Made by a program: the position numbers and the translations under genes | The notes under the pieces: generated by a model | Told to the model about the DNA's origin: nothing | The model's input: the letters and a program-made list of their open reading frames with translations, nothing else | The model's database searches: none | Source of the DNA: Pagrus major | Lineage: Eukaryota > Chordata > Actinopteri > Spariformes > Sparidae | DNA: 64,000 nucleotides | Reading direction: 5' to 3' | Assembly: GCF_040436345.1 (NCBI RefSeq) | Contig: NC_133230.1 | Location: 18,300,197 to 18,364,196, forward strand | Shown: in pieces, positions 47,331 to 61,591 of the stretch | Layout: every line of letters begins with the position of its first letter | Position numbering within the stretch: position 1 is the first letter of the stretch

Positions 47331-48564
47331 CTCACACATTTATCACAAATACACCAGAGAAATGATTAGTGTTAGATTACTATTCAACTCGTTTCCACAT
47401 CTGCCTTAACATATTTTTAATATCAGGAACCTCTGTTGCTGATTGTATTAATGCTGAGGGATTTTAAAATATACTTTTACAAGCTGTACTTTAAGAAAAC
47501 AAACGACAAACTACAAAATCAGGTGCTACTGTAGAAGTAAAGTAGGCTACGTCATCTTGCGATTCAATTTGTGCTTTTAATTGCATTTCGTTAACATCTG
47601 CGGATAATTTCTAAACAGAACTCTAAACTGAACAGACCATGACAATACAATTAGATTTCCTAGTAATCCCTGGTGGATATTACTGTAGGTATTTGACGAT
47701 AAGATCATTACTTTCAAAAGGGGTTGACACTACACATCAAATTATGACATCATCATCCATGTATATAATTGAGTTTTTTTAGATTTTAATTTTAAATGTG
47801 TACCAAAATGAGTTTAATGATGGTCAGTGTCCAATTCTGTGTTTCCTGTCAGCAAAATTGTTTAGAAACATACAGACGATCAGTTTCCATGTAACGTTTC
47901 ACCCGCAAATTAGTCCTTAAATGAGCTCTAATGTCCCTGGACCTCAGGGCTGCCTGACATGAAAATTATCCCAGTTCTTTCTAAATGTTTTAACATTCAC
48001 CGTCTCTGTTCAGCCGCATAATTAAACAGCACTGCACTAAATTGCTTAGCAACTATTGGGTGGATGTTTAAGATGGCCCCGGATCAACCTGAATCTTAAG
48101 CCCCATTTAATCTCCATTCTCAGCTCTGCATTACAAGTGAGGGTGAACACGGAAACAAACTTAAGCTGAAAAAAAATAAATAAAAAAAATACTGGAAGTG
48201 TCTTTGATTCGTGCATGAGAGAGCAGGTCTCATGTTTCTGTTTTTAACTAAAGAGCTGTCGTACACCGAAGCCTCTTTTCAAACTTCCTGTTGACGCATC
48301 CAAAAATGCTCAGCCAAGTAACAGTCTTCTGATCTGATGGAGAAATATAGCAGTCTATATGTCATTGTCTAGTATCACAACTTCTGCACCCTCAGGGGCC
48401 AAAAAGGATCCAAGAGCCGAGTGAAAGGGAGTGAGAGAGAAGGAAGAAAGAGAGAGAGACAGAGAGAGAGAGAGTATGTGTGTCTGTCTACACTCAGGGG
48501 TCCAGAGATCCGGAAAAAGCAGGATGTGCGTGTGCGCGAGTTTGTCTTTGTATGCATTTGTTCA
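47331..48564 (-). other. Likely 3' UTR and downstream DNA of the C14orf132 homologue
   Basis: No frame of interest. Human C14orf132 has a long 3' UTR, so transcription probably extends here. The poly(A) site is not identified. Confidence 0.35.
48449..48474. repeat. (GA)n simple repeat
   Basis: Imperfect GA run just 3' of the C14orf132 stop, probably within its 3' UTR. Confidence 0.85.
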
Positions 48565-48801
<237 letters not shown>

Positions 48802-49943
48802 CTAGGATGGAAAGTGAGGAGAAGGGTTTAGGCACCTGCACTTGGAGAAGAGAGTTTTAGGAGAGTAGGGAGACATTCCACATCAGGTGTTTCATTTGGT
48901 TTTGCCTTTCCAATCACTGGCTGCCAGGGCCATACATGGTACAGGTTATGAGGTTATACATTTTATTTATATTGAACAATGTTTTGTATGATGGCAACCA
49001 GGGCAACATGCAAAAGTCTCACCATGCTTGGGTCTTAATTTTAGCAAAGTCAGACTTCGCAAATATTTACATCGAAGCATCTGTTACTATTATGAGCGTG
49101 TGATGTTGAGGTTAGCATTCAGCTCAAAGCATCGCCTTGCCTAACTCTGACCTACAGCCTCACAGAGCCACTAGCATTGCTCTTTGTCTTGATCCATTCA
49201 AGAGTGAGAACGACCATCTGACAGTTTTGGTTTGCCAATAAAGAGCTACTCATTTGCAGACGATAAAAAACAAACCACAGTCCTTGTGGAGTGAGTCAAA
49301 CCTCTAAGAAAATTCTCTGCCTTTCCTGACAATCATAGCACGCCAGTTCCTGTTGGTCATGCATTAGCGAGTCTGAGTGCTACATTAAAAGAAATGAGAG
49401 GTTACCGCATCACGACATCATTAGTAAATGGTTGCAAGGAATCACACAGAGGCATGCGGGGTCTCACACTGTCTCACACACCACTGAGTGTGTTTCTGTG
49501 TGTGTCTTTGCATGTGTGTGTATTTAAAAAGTAGTACTTGATTAAGGGGCAATGAATATTTCAGACGCGGCAAGTGAAAATGATTTATTGCTTGGGAATT
49601 CGGAGGCCTGCGAAGGTTAGCCATTAAAGCAGGAGCAACCGAACAATCTCGTGTGTGCGTATGTCAGTGTGTGAGTATTTTACGTGTGTGTGTGTCTACA
49701 TAGCGGGGTGTATGATTGTGGAATGCATGAGAGACCTGTGTGTTCGCTCAGACTGGAAAACAGACTCGGCTGAAGAAAAACAATGCTAAAAATACCTCGG
49801 AGGTATGTTGAGCGCTCGCATACACAGAAATTCTCTCTTGCTTTGCTCATTTGCTCACCTTCACTCTCTCTCACACTCCCACTCGCTCACCCCCTCTCTG
49901 TCATGTACACACAGGCTAATGCACAAAGACGTTAACCCCACCA

Positions 49944-49981
<38 letters not shown>

Positions 49982-52649
49982 ACGGATACATAAGGTCTTC
50001 CCTCGCACAGGGAAAACACTGTTTAGAAAGCATTGTGCTGCTCTCCATTCATTGGCCCCTGGTGGTGAATAATGACATGACACATCCTGTGGAGCGCCTG
50101 CTGTTCACATGAGCATGATGGAGGCAGACAGGCATGCATGAAGTCCAACAACGTGTGTCTCCCTGCCCCCCACTCAGCCACTCTAATTCCTCCTGCTACA
50201 GTATCTCACATGTACCTCTCATCCGTTTTGACATTTCTTTTTTTCTGTTACGAGCAGATTCACTTCAGAAATCGGCACACGCATCACATGTAGGTGCTCG
50301 GCTATTTGAAATGAGAAACCATAAATACACACATGGCCATCGCACCTATACAGATACTGTAAGCATAGGCTGATTGATGTCGACGATGACAGGTATACTG
50401 TAGTTAACCATCCAGGGTGATGAACACATAAAAACAGTCATTACTTTAAACATTTCAAGACATAAACAATGAAAACGCAATCAAAAGTACATTTATCCTA
50501 AAGTGTGGGAGTAAAGAGACCATAAAATATTAATATACCAAAGAAAGTCATTCATAAACATTGTACACGACAAAACATTACGAACCATAAAATTCTTCAT
50601 GCATGTAAATCATATTTTTCTATTAAAATATATACATATATTGTTGAGACTATATGGACAACTATTGACAGAAAGCAATTTACTAAAGATATACCTACAT
50701 TTACAAAATCTAAATTTACAAGAAATGTTTAATTTTATATGCTTATTGGTTCAGATACCAGTACATAAACATAATAATAAATGGTGACATCATAAGTTTT
50801 GACATAATGAGTTCTCCATAGGTCTGTGACCCACAGGTGTGTCCCCATGGCTGTGTTGTTTTTTTTTTCTTTTTTGGAAAAGGTGAGACTGACGTGATGT
50901 TGACTGATGTTTTATTGCAGTATATGATGATTAAAGGGCTACATTTATTTTAATTGTCCATCATGCTTCTCAATGCATTGGCAAAAAAATGCAAAACAAA
51001 AGCAGGACCATTTCCTTCATTTTATTTTTTCATATGTCAAACAACAGGTTTTTTTAATCCCCCATCTGTATCCCAGATGATAAATAAAACTGAGGGAACT
51101 TAGAAAGACTATCCTGGCAAAACCTTTTTCTCCCCACCTGTTCATGGTCATTTAGGTCAGACTTAGAAAATAGATCAGCAGAGTTATTTTTTTCTAACTT
51201 GCCTGTCAGGGCTTCATTAACAGGAACCTTTTCAGTGGTAGATGTTATTTTTAGAGAGACAGGAGGTCTTTGTTTGCATGGTATTGTCATACGGAGGCAG
51301 TTATGTTTGTGTCGGACAAATTCAACAGAGCTTTAGTGTCTTCAAAGTGTATTTAGGCTGGGCACCTGTGTGTGCATGATACAATAAACAATATAACAAA
51401 CATCATGAACTAACTATAAATATGAAGAAAATCTAGTGTGTGTTGACAGCAATAATATTTCATTTTTCTGGTATACAATGATCTGCATGAGGAACTCGAG
51501 CTGTCAAAATGTGTTTTGTCATTTCAATCTTGTCTTCAAAGCTTATTTTATGTTTTTCGTAAGGAGCTCGTCTGACCTCGCTCCTCAATACGCTGCTGAT
51601 TTGATGTCGTATTTCTTTTAAATCAAACCACATGTGATTTCTACACACCATAATGTTGAAAACCTTATCCTGCATTCAAAGCTGCATCTAGCTTAATCTA
51701 GCGTTCAGTCAGATGATAACTCAAGTTCTCAACCCCGTCTGCATTCTTTATATTTATGTTTTATTTATAAGTAACTCATTGTCCACAGGAGTGAGCTGTC
51801 TGCATAAATGGGGAAGTGTACCGAATAAAATGTAGTGGGTACTGGGAATGTGTGCAGGGATACTCTCGTTGTAAGCCTGAAACTAAATATTTGAATATCC
51901 CAGGTTAACTATTTTTGGCAGAGATGGTGTGTCTGCATATACACAGAGATAGGTGTTTCAATTTCATGTCAGTAGTATATCATCATTCTTCAGGGGACTT
52001 GCTCCTCTATCCATTCATCCATTCCAAGCCCACAAATCCCATGTGGATCATGCAGATGGAGTTAGCTCAGTGAGCGATTAAGCGCTAATGGAAAAGAGGG
52101 AAATGGAGTCCTAGAGAGGCAGCATCCCAAAGCATCTCAGCACTTATGCGGCCAATGAAGGTCATTCACTGAGCATTACTGCCAGAAAACCGATTCTTGT
52201 TGACATACAGTACATGGATTAATGATGTCTGACCAAAGTTTCACCAGAAACACTGACCTCTTCAGCACAACAGTAAACTAGTGGCTAAATGGCCTCAGCA
52301 AGCACACCCACACAGGAAGCTTGTGAGCAGCAACTATAACTATAACAACTATAAGTGTGTTAGAACAGAACCCACAGCTTAAGGTTAAATATGATATCCG
52401 GAACATACCGGGAAAAAATAAGTAAAAAAGAATTAATATAAAAAGGTATTGTTGCTTGTAATAAGTACAACAAATCTGTCAAGGTGGTTTATTTACTATT
52501 AACACAAGGGCTGCCGAACAAATACAAGTTAAACAACAACATTGTAAACTCCTTCATGCTATACATGTATTTATAAACATCTGGGAAACCCTGTCCATCC
52601 ACTTTGACTGTGTGTGAGCACCAAGCATCAATGATGTAAACACAGACAA
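48802..52649. other. Probable intron of the C14orf132 homologue
   Basis: Everything to the right of the exon should be intron, up to the unseen first exon. It holds a (CA)n repeat at 49946-49976, a piece of the repeat at 44660 (49155-49190), and T-rich runs near 50860. No gene recognised. Confidence 0.4.
49946..49976. repeat. (CA)n microsatellite
   Basis: About 15 CA units, slightly broken at the right end. Confidence 0.95.
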
Positions 52650-52865
52650 CAGCCCAAAATAATGTCCCATTGGACCAAAAGCCTATTTGTCCAACTGCCC
52701 GTTATTCCAAAAACAAACGCCCACTACTCCTTGGTTTAACAAGACACACCGGTATTACATAACTTAATTGGTGTACCGGAAGAGAGTGTATTTTCTAAAC
52801 AAAGGGCCTTCGCAGCACTGGGCTTTTCAATGTCCAATGGGACATTTTTCAGACTATTGGGCCGT
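52650..52865. repeat. Foldback element (inverted repeat)
   Basis: AATGTCCCATTGGAC at 52661-52675 has its exact reverse complement at 52832-52846. Flanking words (agcccaaaat on the left, attgggcc on the right) continue the symmetry imperfectly. The interior also has a small caccggtat/gtaccgg mirror. Non-coding; MITE-like. Confidence 0.55.
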
Positions 52866-54541
52866 TGGAACAGTTGGGAGTCCAGATTTACACTTGTTAT
52901 TTCAAGTGACTTGTCTCATGATAAAATCCAGATGAGATTTTATGCACTTTTAGTTACATTTACATTCATAGCCAGACTACAATCCTAATCGCAGTCCATC
53001 TTGGCTTTCCCAAGTTCCAAGCAAATCAAGCTTAGCTAGCTAAGCCTATCCATGGACGGACTATCCACAACCTACATAAGGAGAAACGGCGGCATGAAGT
53101 ACGAATGAGACAAAGTTTTATTGTCTTCACAGGATCCACCTTTTGGGTATTCAACATATCCCATTGACCCGAGATGCATTAAATGACTAAATGGGTCAAT
53201 CTCCAGTGAAACACAAGAATATTACATGTGTGATATTAGCAATTTATGTGTGAACTTACCATACATCCCTGAGTTGTAAAGGGAAGAAGGTGGCAGCAGG
53301 ACAAACACTGACTTCAGAAAAACTTGAGAGCGACTTTTCATGAGGAGAAAGCAGTTCAATTGAAAGCTATTCAAAGTGAGGCTTGTGGATTATTCAAAGT
53401 TACCAGGACATTGTTTCTTGAAAGACACTGAGCCACTGAATTTTTCAAGTGGATTTTTTTCAGCCCTTTGAGCAGCACGAAATTACAGACAACTCCATTA
53501 TACTGGAGTAGTGGCAGAAGTCTCAGCAAAATTATCTGCAAGGCTACACTAGATACCAGTAAAGGTAATTAAGGAAAAGAAAACAAGTGTTTTGTGTTCT
53601 GGTTTTCAGCCCATCAACATCCACCACTGTCCGTCCACTGCTTAACATCTCTGATGTTTGGGTTTGATATTGTAGATAATGCGTAAAATTAATGGGGATA
53701 AAAGGTAAACAACTGTTTCAAGTGTGTGAAATAATCCAGAATATCACTTCCCTCCATTAGGCAGAACCAGATAAATCTCCTGACTTGCACATTTCACGCC
53801 CTCTTGGCTCTGATTGATGCCTACACCTGTGCAATACTCCACGCAGCAAAAACCTCAATCTGTGGTAGACGATACAGTGAGGTTCCTTTCACTGTACGAG
53901 TTCCACCTGCTCTGCTCTCACAGCTTTGATTTATTCGTCCCAGCTGTTCCTCGAGCTGTGCCATCCTACACGGATGATCACAGTAATTGTGAAATAGAAA
54001 GGACTGTAATTGCCTCCTGTGGGATGTCTCGCCACCAGTAAGTGCTCAGTGAAATGCCTTCGGAACAAACAAGCAAAACCCAAATTAATGTCTTCGGATG
54101 GCGGTGAAACCAAAACACAACGTAACCTCGGAAGCACTCAAACATGGCTGTCGAGAGGAAATCAGAGGGAAGAGGGTTTTCTGCACTCAGGGATGATAAG
54201 AGGTCATTCTCAGATCAAATCGATGCTTGTGTCTTTGTGGAGAACAAACTTCAAGGTGTGCTCGAGAGAATGAACAGTATTGGAGTAAACCGGCACAGAG
54301 GCGGACCCCTGCTGTGTGAAGAATGGACATGCACAATCAATGAAAACACACAGCTGTAGATTTTCTCAGCTGTCACAACCATCACTGCTCTATTGACTAC
54401 AGAACGGGTGTTATTGTGGGCTTTATCTCCATGTATGTCGCCTTTCTTTTTTCTTGACATAAATCACACGTCAGCCAAGGACACACATGATTGCACTTTA
54501 CAATTTTCAAAGATGTTTTGCTTCTTGATTTATTTGGGTTT

Positions 54542-54544
<3 letters not shown>

Positions 54545-54577
<33 letters not shown>
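54545..54577. repeat. (TA)n microsatellite
   Basis: About 16 uninterrupted TA units. Confidence 0.95.
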
Positions 54578-54583
<6 letters not shown>

Positions 54584-57500
54584 CAATTCCTATAAAAAAG
54601 AAAGCCCATTTTCAGTAGCTTTGGTCTACTCTTTACAGGCGTTCTCTCTCTACAGGGTAGGTCAGTAAGTTTTAGTCCTCGCAGCATTACACAGACTACT
54701 TTTACATGGACAAAATATTCCTGTTTTTGCCCCATAATGAAAAAGACAATATTCATTCTAAGCTGTTAAATGGCTAAATAAAATGAATAATCAATTAATA
54801 TTCCTGTTTACATACTCTGACTGAGGTGCCCTCAATGTTGTTTATCACGTCAAAATATGGATAAGTGACACAGCTGGAACTGCTTTGGCCATTTCGCTTG
54901 TTTTCTACATTTTACACCAGTGGCACACTTGTTTGACTATGCAAAGACAGCCTCCCTGTTTTGTTCCTTCAACCTGCTTCTTGAAAAGGTCAGCGTTGCA
55001 ATATTTGTACATATCCGAAAAACCTGTTGATGACTCTGAAGTCTTTCAGAAGACTTTTTTTGTGTGTGCATCTCTACCCCAGACTTGCAAAGTGTTTGCT
55101 AATTGGCATCTATGACCCAATTTTCCCCCCAATTGAGGTTTGTGTCTCGTCCAAAGAGTTGCATTTGAACGCACGTCAAAGATTGCAGATGATGGCCAAC
55201 TAGCTCATATTTTCGATGCCTGCATGAGAGGAAAAAACTGTCAGAAAATGCTACAATTGGGGAAAAAAAGCCTAATTTGGAATGCCCAAAACAGAATATA
55301 TTGTTTTCATGGCCCATATCAAACTCTGAACACTGTCATATGTGTGTGCATGCAAATGCACTGACACTAGTGTTAATGCCACAGTCTGGCTGTATGTGTT
55401 TCATCATCAGTGCTGTACAGACTCCTGTGTCTAGGGGATCTCAGAGGTATCACAGACTGGGAAATTAACTGAGGCGCATGCATGCTGCAGCGCTTTAAAA
55501 AAGCTACTGTGACAGGATTTTAAAAATGTTTTTATGTATGTCTGGTTGAGTCTGTGTCATATATATTGCAGTGGCATCACTTTCCTTGCATCATGTCTTG
55601 TTTTTCTCAACATTTTTGATGCAATATTGCCACAGTCCTGCTACCCCCAGCTAAGTGACAAACTCAGGACATTTACAGTATGACTACCACTCATCTGTGA
55701 ATTTAAATGCATTGACTGAATTCATTTGAGAGCCGTAAAAATATTTTACTGCGCACATCATCCTCAAGAATTAATAGGCCTGTTTTCTCTGCAGACATTT
55801 TGACTTGGCATGGTAGGACTTTTGCAGCTATAACTTATAACAACAGTTGCCTTGCTAAGTGTCCCAGTAAACCATGACAGTGTGACAGAGAGCCAGCATG
55901 CACAGCACCAGCACCCTGACACCGAAGCAAGCTAAATGCGATTCAGCCACAGTTAATTATTAGTATTCACACCTGTGCTTTTCCTACGGTGACATGTCAA
56001 AATGTCTTCTGTTAAAAAAAAAAAAAAGGAAAGGCCAATCCTGTCCAAATAAGCCAGCCAGCTAAAGCAGTCCAGTGACTCATCCAGCAGCAGCCTCGGT
56101 GTAATTGCACACAGATGTGACTTGTTGTTCTGATGAGCTCACCGCTCCCTCGCTGCCTCAATGCTCAATCACCACCCTGCTGCCACAGGTGCGTATCACC
56201 GCGTAGCTTAAACCATCAAATTAAACCTGCGGCGTTTGATTAATGCACATTGAATAATATTTAGTGTGTGACGATCGCTGTGAGATTATTTGGGGGGAAA
56301 AAAGAAAAGCAGAGACAGAAGACAATAACATCTAAATGTATAACAATCTAAACAAGAAACCAAAGTGTTCACGAGGCTCATGGTTCAGGTGGGTACATTC
56401 ACTTTCAAAAACTCCTCCTGTTGTCTCCAAAGTGCTGTGGTATCACACTGGTGTTGTAAGAGAATCGCCGAACAAAACATCCTATATTTAATTCATGTGT
56501 GGACTCGGGATTTGGGGGAAAATAACTTAGCTTTTTAAAAAATGGATGCATGCCACACAAGGTTGTTCGACGCTTGTTGTCTGCCTGGTGTACCAAGACA
56601 TGATGCTGTGTCCAAAATAATTCTTCTCTCACTCATTCACTACTCCAAATATAATATATTACTCAGCAGCGGGCAGTAAACCGAGATTGTGGACACTGAC
56701 TCATTGTTATTTTGTGATATCACTAAAAATGAGAATGTGTCTCGGGATTTTTATCAGAAAGTAGTGCATTCCAGGAGGAATTATTATTGGGCTCTATACG
56801 GAGTGATTCTGGACACAGCCATACACTGTGCAGTATTTCCCTTTTGCTAAAGGTTTGTCTGGGGTAGAGATGCGTGCACAAAAGAAAATCCTTTCTTGCC
56901 TACTTTTTTGCTTTAACTTATCACTCTGAAGCACTTATCCTACAGTGCAATGGGTGGAGTAAAATGACTCCATCTGCGTATAGATTTATCTCCTATAAGT
57001 CTGGCTTTTACTATGCTATTAGTCAGTCACCAGGATGGATTTTTTTCTGGGAAAAAGTAACTTTGAATTACAGCACAAAGGCAGCGCATCTGCCATTCTT
57101 CAACCAAAACAGGAAGAGACATTGTCTTACCTGGCTGCTATCGCCAGGTGACAGGAGTAACTTTGGAAACTATACAAAAGATGAAGAACTTTGCTGATGG
57201 AGGAGGTAAAGAAGGAGAGCGACGGAGGCCGAGGTAAAACAGAATAGAAATTCTGTTCCCCACATTATTTTTCCCCTTACCACCAGGTAACTCGATGGTT
57301 CAAATTTGGCATTTTTGAGAAAAAATTGCCACAGACTTTCCAACTGTACAAAATTACACCTCAAATTTCCCAAAGGAAGGATAAGAAATGTGAGGTTTAG
57401 CCCATGGCACGCACATTTCAGAACCCAACAGATGAGAGAAATAAATAAAATGGGATTACATGTAAGGGGAGCTTGCAGAAAAAAAGTAGCTACCCCTTCT

Positions 57501-58244
57501 ATACAATAGCAGCCACTTAGAAAACAAGAGATTTGGTCTGTGCCATACGATACACCTCATCTTGCCATAAATCTGGAGGGAGATTTACAGAGGTTTTAAG
57601 GAGGCTTGTTCACCCGTACAGAAGTGGTGAGACCTCTAGTTTCAGGCCTGGTTCCTGTTGGTCAGATTTACAGCTGCGCTTTCATTGATTTTCCTCGTCT
57701 CAGCAGCCCAGCAGCGTTTTTTAATAAATCTTATAACTCAGTAGAACAAGTGTAGCCCAAGTGATCCTCGCTTGACACCCTGGTCAATCCGTCAGCGTAG
57801 TGGAAATTGTGCAGCACGGAAGAAAGTTTATTATACTTCTTTGATATTATTAATGATAAATGTATCACCTTCATGTTTCTTTTCTCACTGGTGTTCCTGA
57901 CCCCAATGTGATGGATTTTTAGTAACGGCACTCAGAGCAGTGCAGAAAATAGTTATAAAGAATCAAAGCTTGGAGAAACATTTCTATAAAACATGAGAAG
58001 CAGAGGCAATAATGCATGTTCACATCTGGAATTGTGGCTCCCTAAGAACAACGCTGCTAATTAGCAGTTGCGTGATGACTCGAAATTTGAAATGAAACTA
58101 AACTCATCAGCGGCAGTATAAAACATTAAAATCCAACACAAACAAAGAGGGATTTCTTATTCCTGCCAGATGAGAACTGAGAAGCAGCGCCAGACGATCA
58201 CACGAACAACAATTCTAAGAGATGAAAAAGAGAGAAAGAGGCTC

Positions 58245-58246
<2 letters not shown>

Positions 58247-58299
<53 letters not shown>
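58247..58299. repeat. (TG)n microsatellite
   Basis: About 26 uninterrupted TG units, the longest dinucleotide run in the window. Confidence 0.97.
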
Positions 58300-58301
<2 letters not shown>

Positions 58302-61300
58302 CGACTGTCCTTGTGTCTGACTCTTGACATGTGGATGTCTGAATCTGTAGTCTTTGGTCTGTGACTACCCAAGCTGCAAAGACTCAATTCACACGGGAAT
58401 AAAGGAAGAAATCCTCAAACTAAACACGACAACTGTCAGCAGCGTCTTAAAACACAACACTGGCAGACAGAGGATAAGGAACAAGTGGAACTGGAAAGTT
58501 AAAAGACTTTTACATTTTGACGATGAGTCAAAATTTCATCTTTAATCTTCCAGAAGATGCGCTGACTGCCTCACTGAAACAAGGAATTAAGAAGCTCAAA
58601 TCACAGACGAGGAAACTTTGAAATTAAACTGTCAGCCACGAAAAAGTCTTTTCCACAAGTTCTCGACTTTATTTCCTATGATTATTGGGGTGAACACCTT
58701 TAAGATTATACGGCTGGAATTCGTTTGTGCTTCATTGACACACTTAGACCTTTGAGTACAATTATTTCATTTAACTATAGGCGACAAAATCAGGCTGTTA
58801 AAAATCCAAGAAAACAAACTAAAGAGAAAAACAGAAACTTAACTCAGAACAAACTAGAAAAGCATGAGGAACAAAAGCAGCAACAATAAAGAAACAAGAG
58901 GAGGAAACGCACACGACCTGACAACTGACAAGGGGAAACACAATGACAATATAGGGACTAATTAAGTTCGGAAGTTCGGAAGTGATGTTTTGTTCATGGA
59001 CCAAAATTTTCTCAGACTTTCGTTGTTGTTGCTCCGACTTGAGGGGACGTTCACGTGAATTTAGGGGACTAATTAACTTATGAAACACAGGTGAACACAG
59101 ATAACAAGCAGGAAAAAGACAAAGGCAGGAAGTGCACAGCAAAAAATGACACGAGGATGAAACTCAAAACCATGAAACCCTGCACATTTTGCCTTGGATC
59201 ATAAGCTTTGTTTTAAATATCAAGCATCCAACAAGTCTTTAAAACATTCTTCATCTTCTGGAGTGTAATGAATATTAAATTTGGGTGATCATCAGACTGA
59301 ATCAGATGTCTTTTTGTTGTTGTGCAAGAAGTTTTTCATTTTTCAGCAGATTGAGGGTTCAGCTCTGTAAAGATGTGACTCATGTTCAGTAGAACTTTCT
59401 CAGTTCGCTTTAAAAAAAACTACATAGGGGACAATCATTCAGGCTTTTTAACATGAGGTTACTGATTAAATGTACATAAATTACACGAGTTATGATATAT
59501 AACAACACTTTTTCGGCGGCGTCATATTTAAAAGAAACTTACAGGTCGATTAATCATGAAAACGCTGCTCTCGCACTGCCAAACCCCTGCTCTGAAATAA
59601 ATCAGCTGCATATTGAACCTTGATTCATGAACTATTTTCATCTTCATATTGAGATACTTTTCAAACTCTACAGAAAAATGCTTTTTCACCAAAGCCCAAG
59701 GCCATTTATTATTCACAGGAGCAGGTATTTTAAATATGCATAACCTGGATTATGTGTAGCATGTGTTTTATGGTACGGTTTACACCAAAGAACACGTCAT
59801 GCTATAGCAACAGAGATTTTCTTGCTGTGCAAAGTCACACACCACTTCAAAATCTGCTCCGAGCAGAGTTTGCTCATGTATTTTACATCGTGAGCAATTT
59901 CAATTAAAACACACCCGGTGGAGTCGCATGTTACCTTTTCATGTTCAGTGGCAGCTGCTTGTACCAGTGGAAGATTTTTGAAGGGGCCAAGAATCACATA
60001 TGCAGTCATGTGAGCAAACAGCAGACAGACTTTGTTCATGGGGGATCTGGATCTGATACTGACCTGATTCCACATCACAACATCACTGCAGTTTTACACC
60101 ACACAGGGCCGACAAATGACAAAACCAACTCAGGTAGTTCGAAGTTTTGGGTTCGATGTTTTCTGATCCAACATCAACTTGGAAATAATGGATCTGTGTT
60201 GTGTGTGTAGGTCAGATTGACAAAAGAACCACTGAACTGTCATCACTCATTTAAAAGGTTTTTCTCTTTATGATCTGTTGTCTTCCATTTTAATGTGAAT
60301 CATGAATAATGGTACAGTCGGGGAGAGAAGGATCGCTATTATCATTGTTGGCACATGTGAGGCTGTAAGCCCCAGTGCGTCAGGTTGGCGAGAACATTTA
60401 CATAATTTCCACTTTCTCTGAAACCTGTGGGCAAATAAATAATTTCTTCAAATTGTAAAGCATTTAAATCATAACCTCTCTTTCATATAATTAATTTAAA
60501 AACAGGATTTCAATAAATGCAAATCACATTCTGCCAGCACGACTCATATTTGAGACTAATGAATGGAATATTAGATACATCTCCAAGTACAAAAGTACCA
60601 TAAAATAAAATGTATAATGGTGTTTTGTGTGCAATCATGTGTCCACTTGCCAAAGAGACATCATTTTGTAACAGTCAGCCAAGTTTTTTGTTAACTTTTG
60701 GCATTGGGAGTAGGTAATTTCAACTAGGAAGCTCTGACCTCTGCATAAGATGCAAGGAGAAGACGCACGACAGGGAAACATGGATGCATTTAGCGAATTG
60801 GCACGCACTGAATCTCTGCGGAGCGTCTCTGAGGGTGGAGTTGATGCTCATCAGGAAGATTCAGCTAACCTGTGCTGATTACAGATTACGCTACATAAGC
60901 TTGTGACTGCCAGCCTTTCTCTGTTCTGGTTCCACATGAACCAAACATAACAGACAGCAAATGTCCTAAAATCAAACCCATATTCAACTGACAAGCTCTT
61001 ATTGGGATGTTCATGTGGAGCGTGACCTTAACTCATTTCCCCATTCGTGTTCAGACTTCTGAAAAGACTAACCAAATCCCAGACTTGTTCTTGTGAGGTG
61101 CTGCTGCAGGCACACATCCACAAAAAATTGAAATACAGAGCCGCTTGTAACTCAGATGCAATCCTCTTTTATTTTAAATTCTATAGTTTCTTTAGATCAC
61201 ACAGACGCGAAAAATAGAAAGTATTGCATCAGAGGTTAGAGTGAAAAAAGAAATCAAAGCTTTGAACAAAAATCTGTCCAGAAGAATATATAATGCTTTT

Positions 61301-61416
61301 TTTGACAGGTCAGAAAATCTCATTGCTTTGAGATAACGTTCTACTGGCTGAGATCATTTTGAATTGTATAACTTTATCATGGCACATCTTGTTATGTGTA
61401 ACACTTGTTTCTAGAG

Positions 61417-61583
61417 CAGTGTTTTCAATCCTGCCTGCAGGTTTTTAGATGTTTCCCAACACGCCTGATTCAAATGAATGGCTCGTTATCAGGCTTCAGC
61501 AGAGCTCGACGACAAGCTGATCATTTGAATCAGGTGTGTTGGGAAACATCTAAAAACCTGCAGTGAGGATTGCAAAACACCGA
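61417..61583. mobile_element. hAT-type MITE, palindromic
   Basis: A 167-bp element. Its left arm (cagtgttttcaatcctgcct and on through gtttcccaacacgcctgatt) is the reverse complement of the right arm with few mismatches. The flanking 8 bases, ttctagag at 61409-61416 and ctctagag at 61584-61591, agree at 7 of 8, as expected for an hAT target duplication. No coding capacity. Confidence 0.8.
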
Positions 61584-61591
61584 CTCTAGAG

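Larger units (their letters stand above)
52866..61408. other. Non-coding DNA with simple repeats
   Basis: No gene recognised. It contains (TA)n at 54545-54577, a poly(A) run near 56014-56027 and (TG)n at 58247-58299. An A-rich stretch at 58790-59160 (many acaaac/gaaac words, with acacaggtgaacacag near 59085) looks like an old interspersed repeat. Confidence 0.4.

Noticed and set aside
54397-54756. 119-codon minus-strand frame
   Set aside because: It runs through the (TA)n microsatellite, giving an Ile-Tyr repeat; a chance frame.
58157-58387. 76-codon frame with a Thr-His run
   Set aside because: It is the translation of the (TG)n microsatellite.
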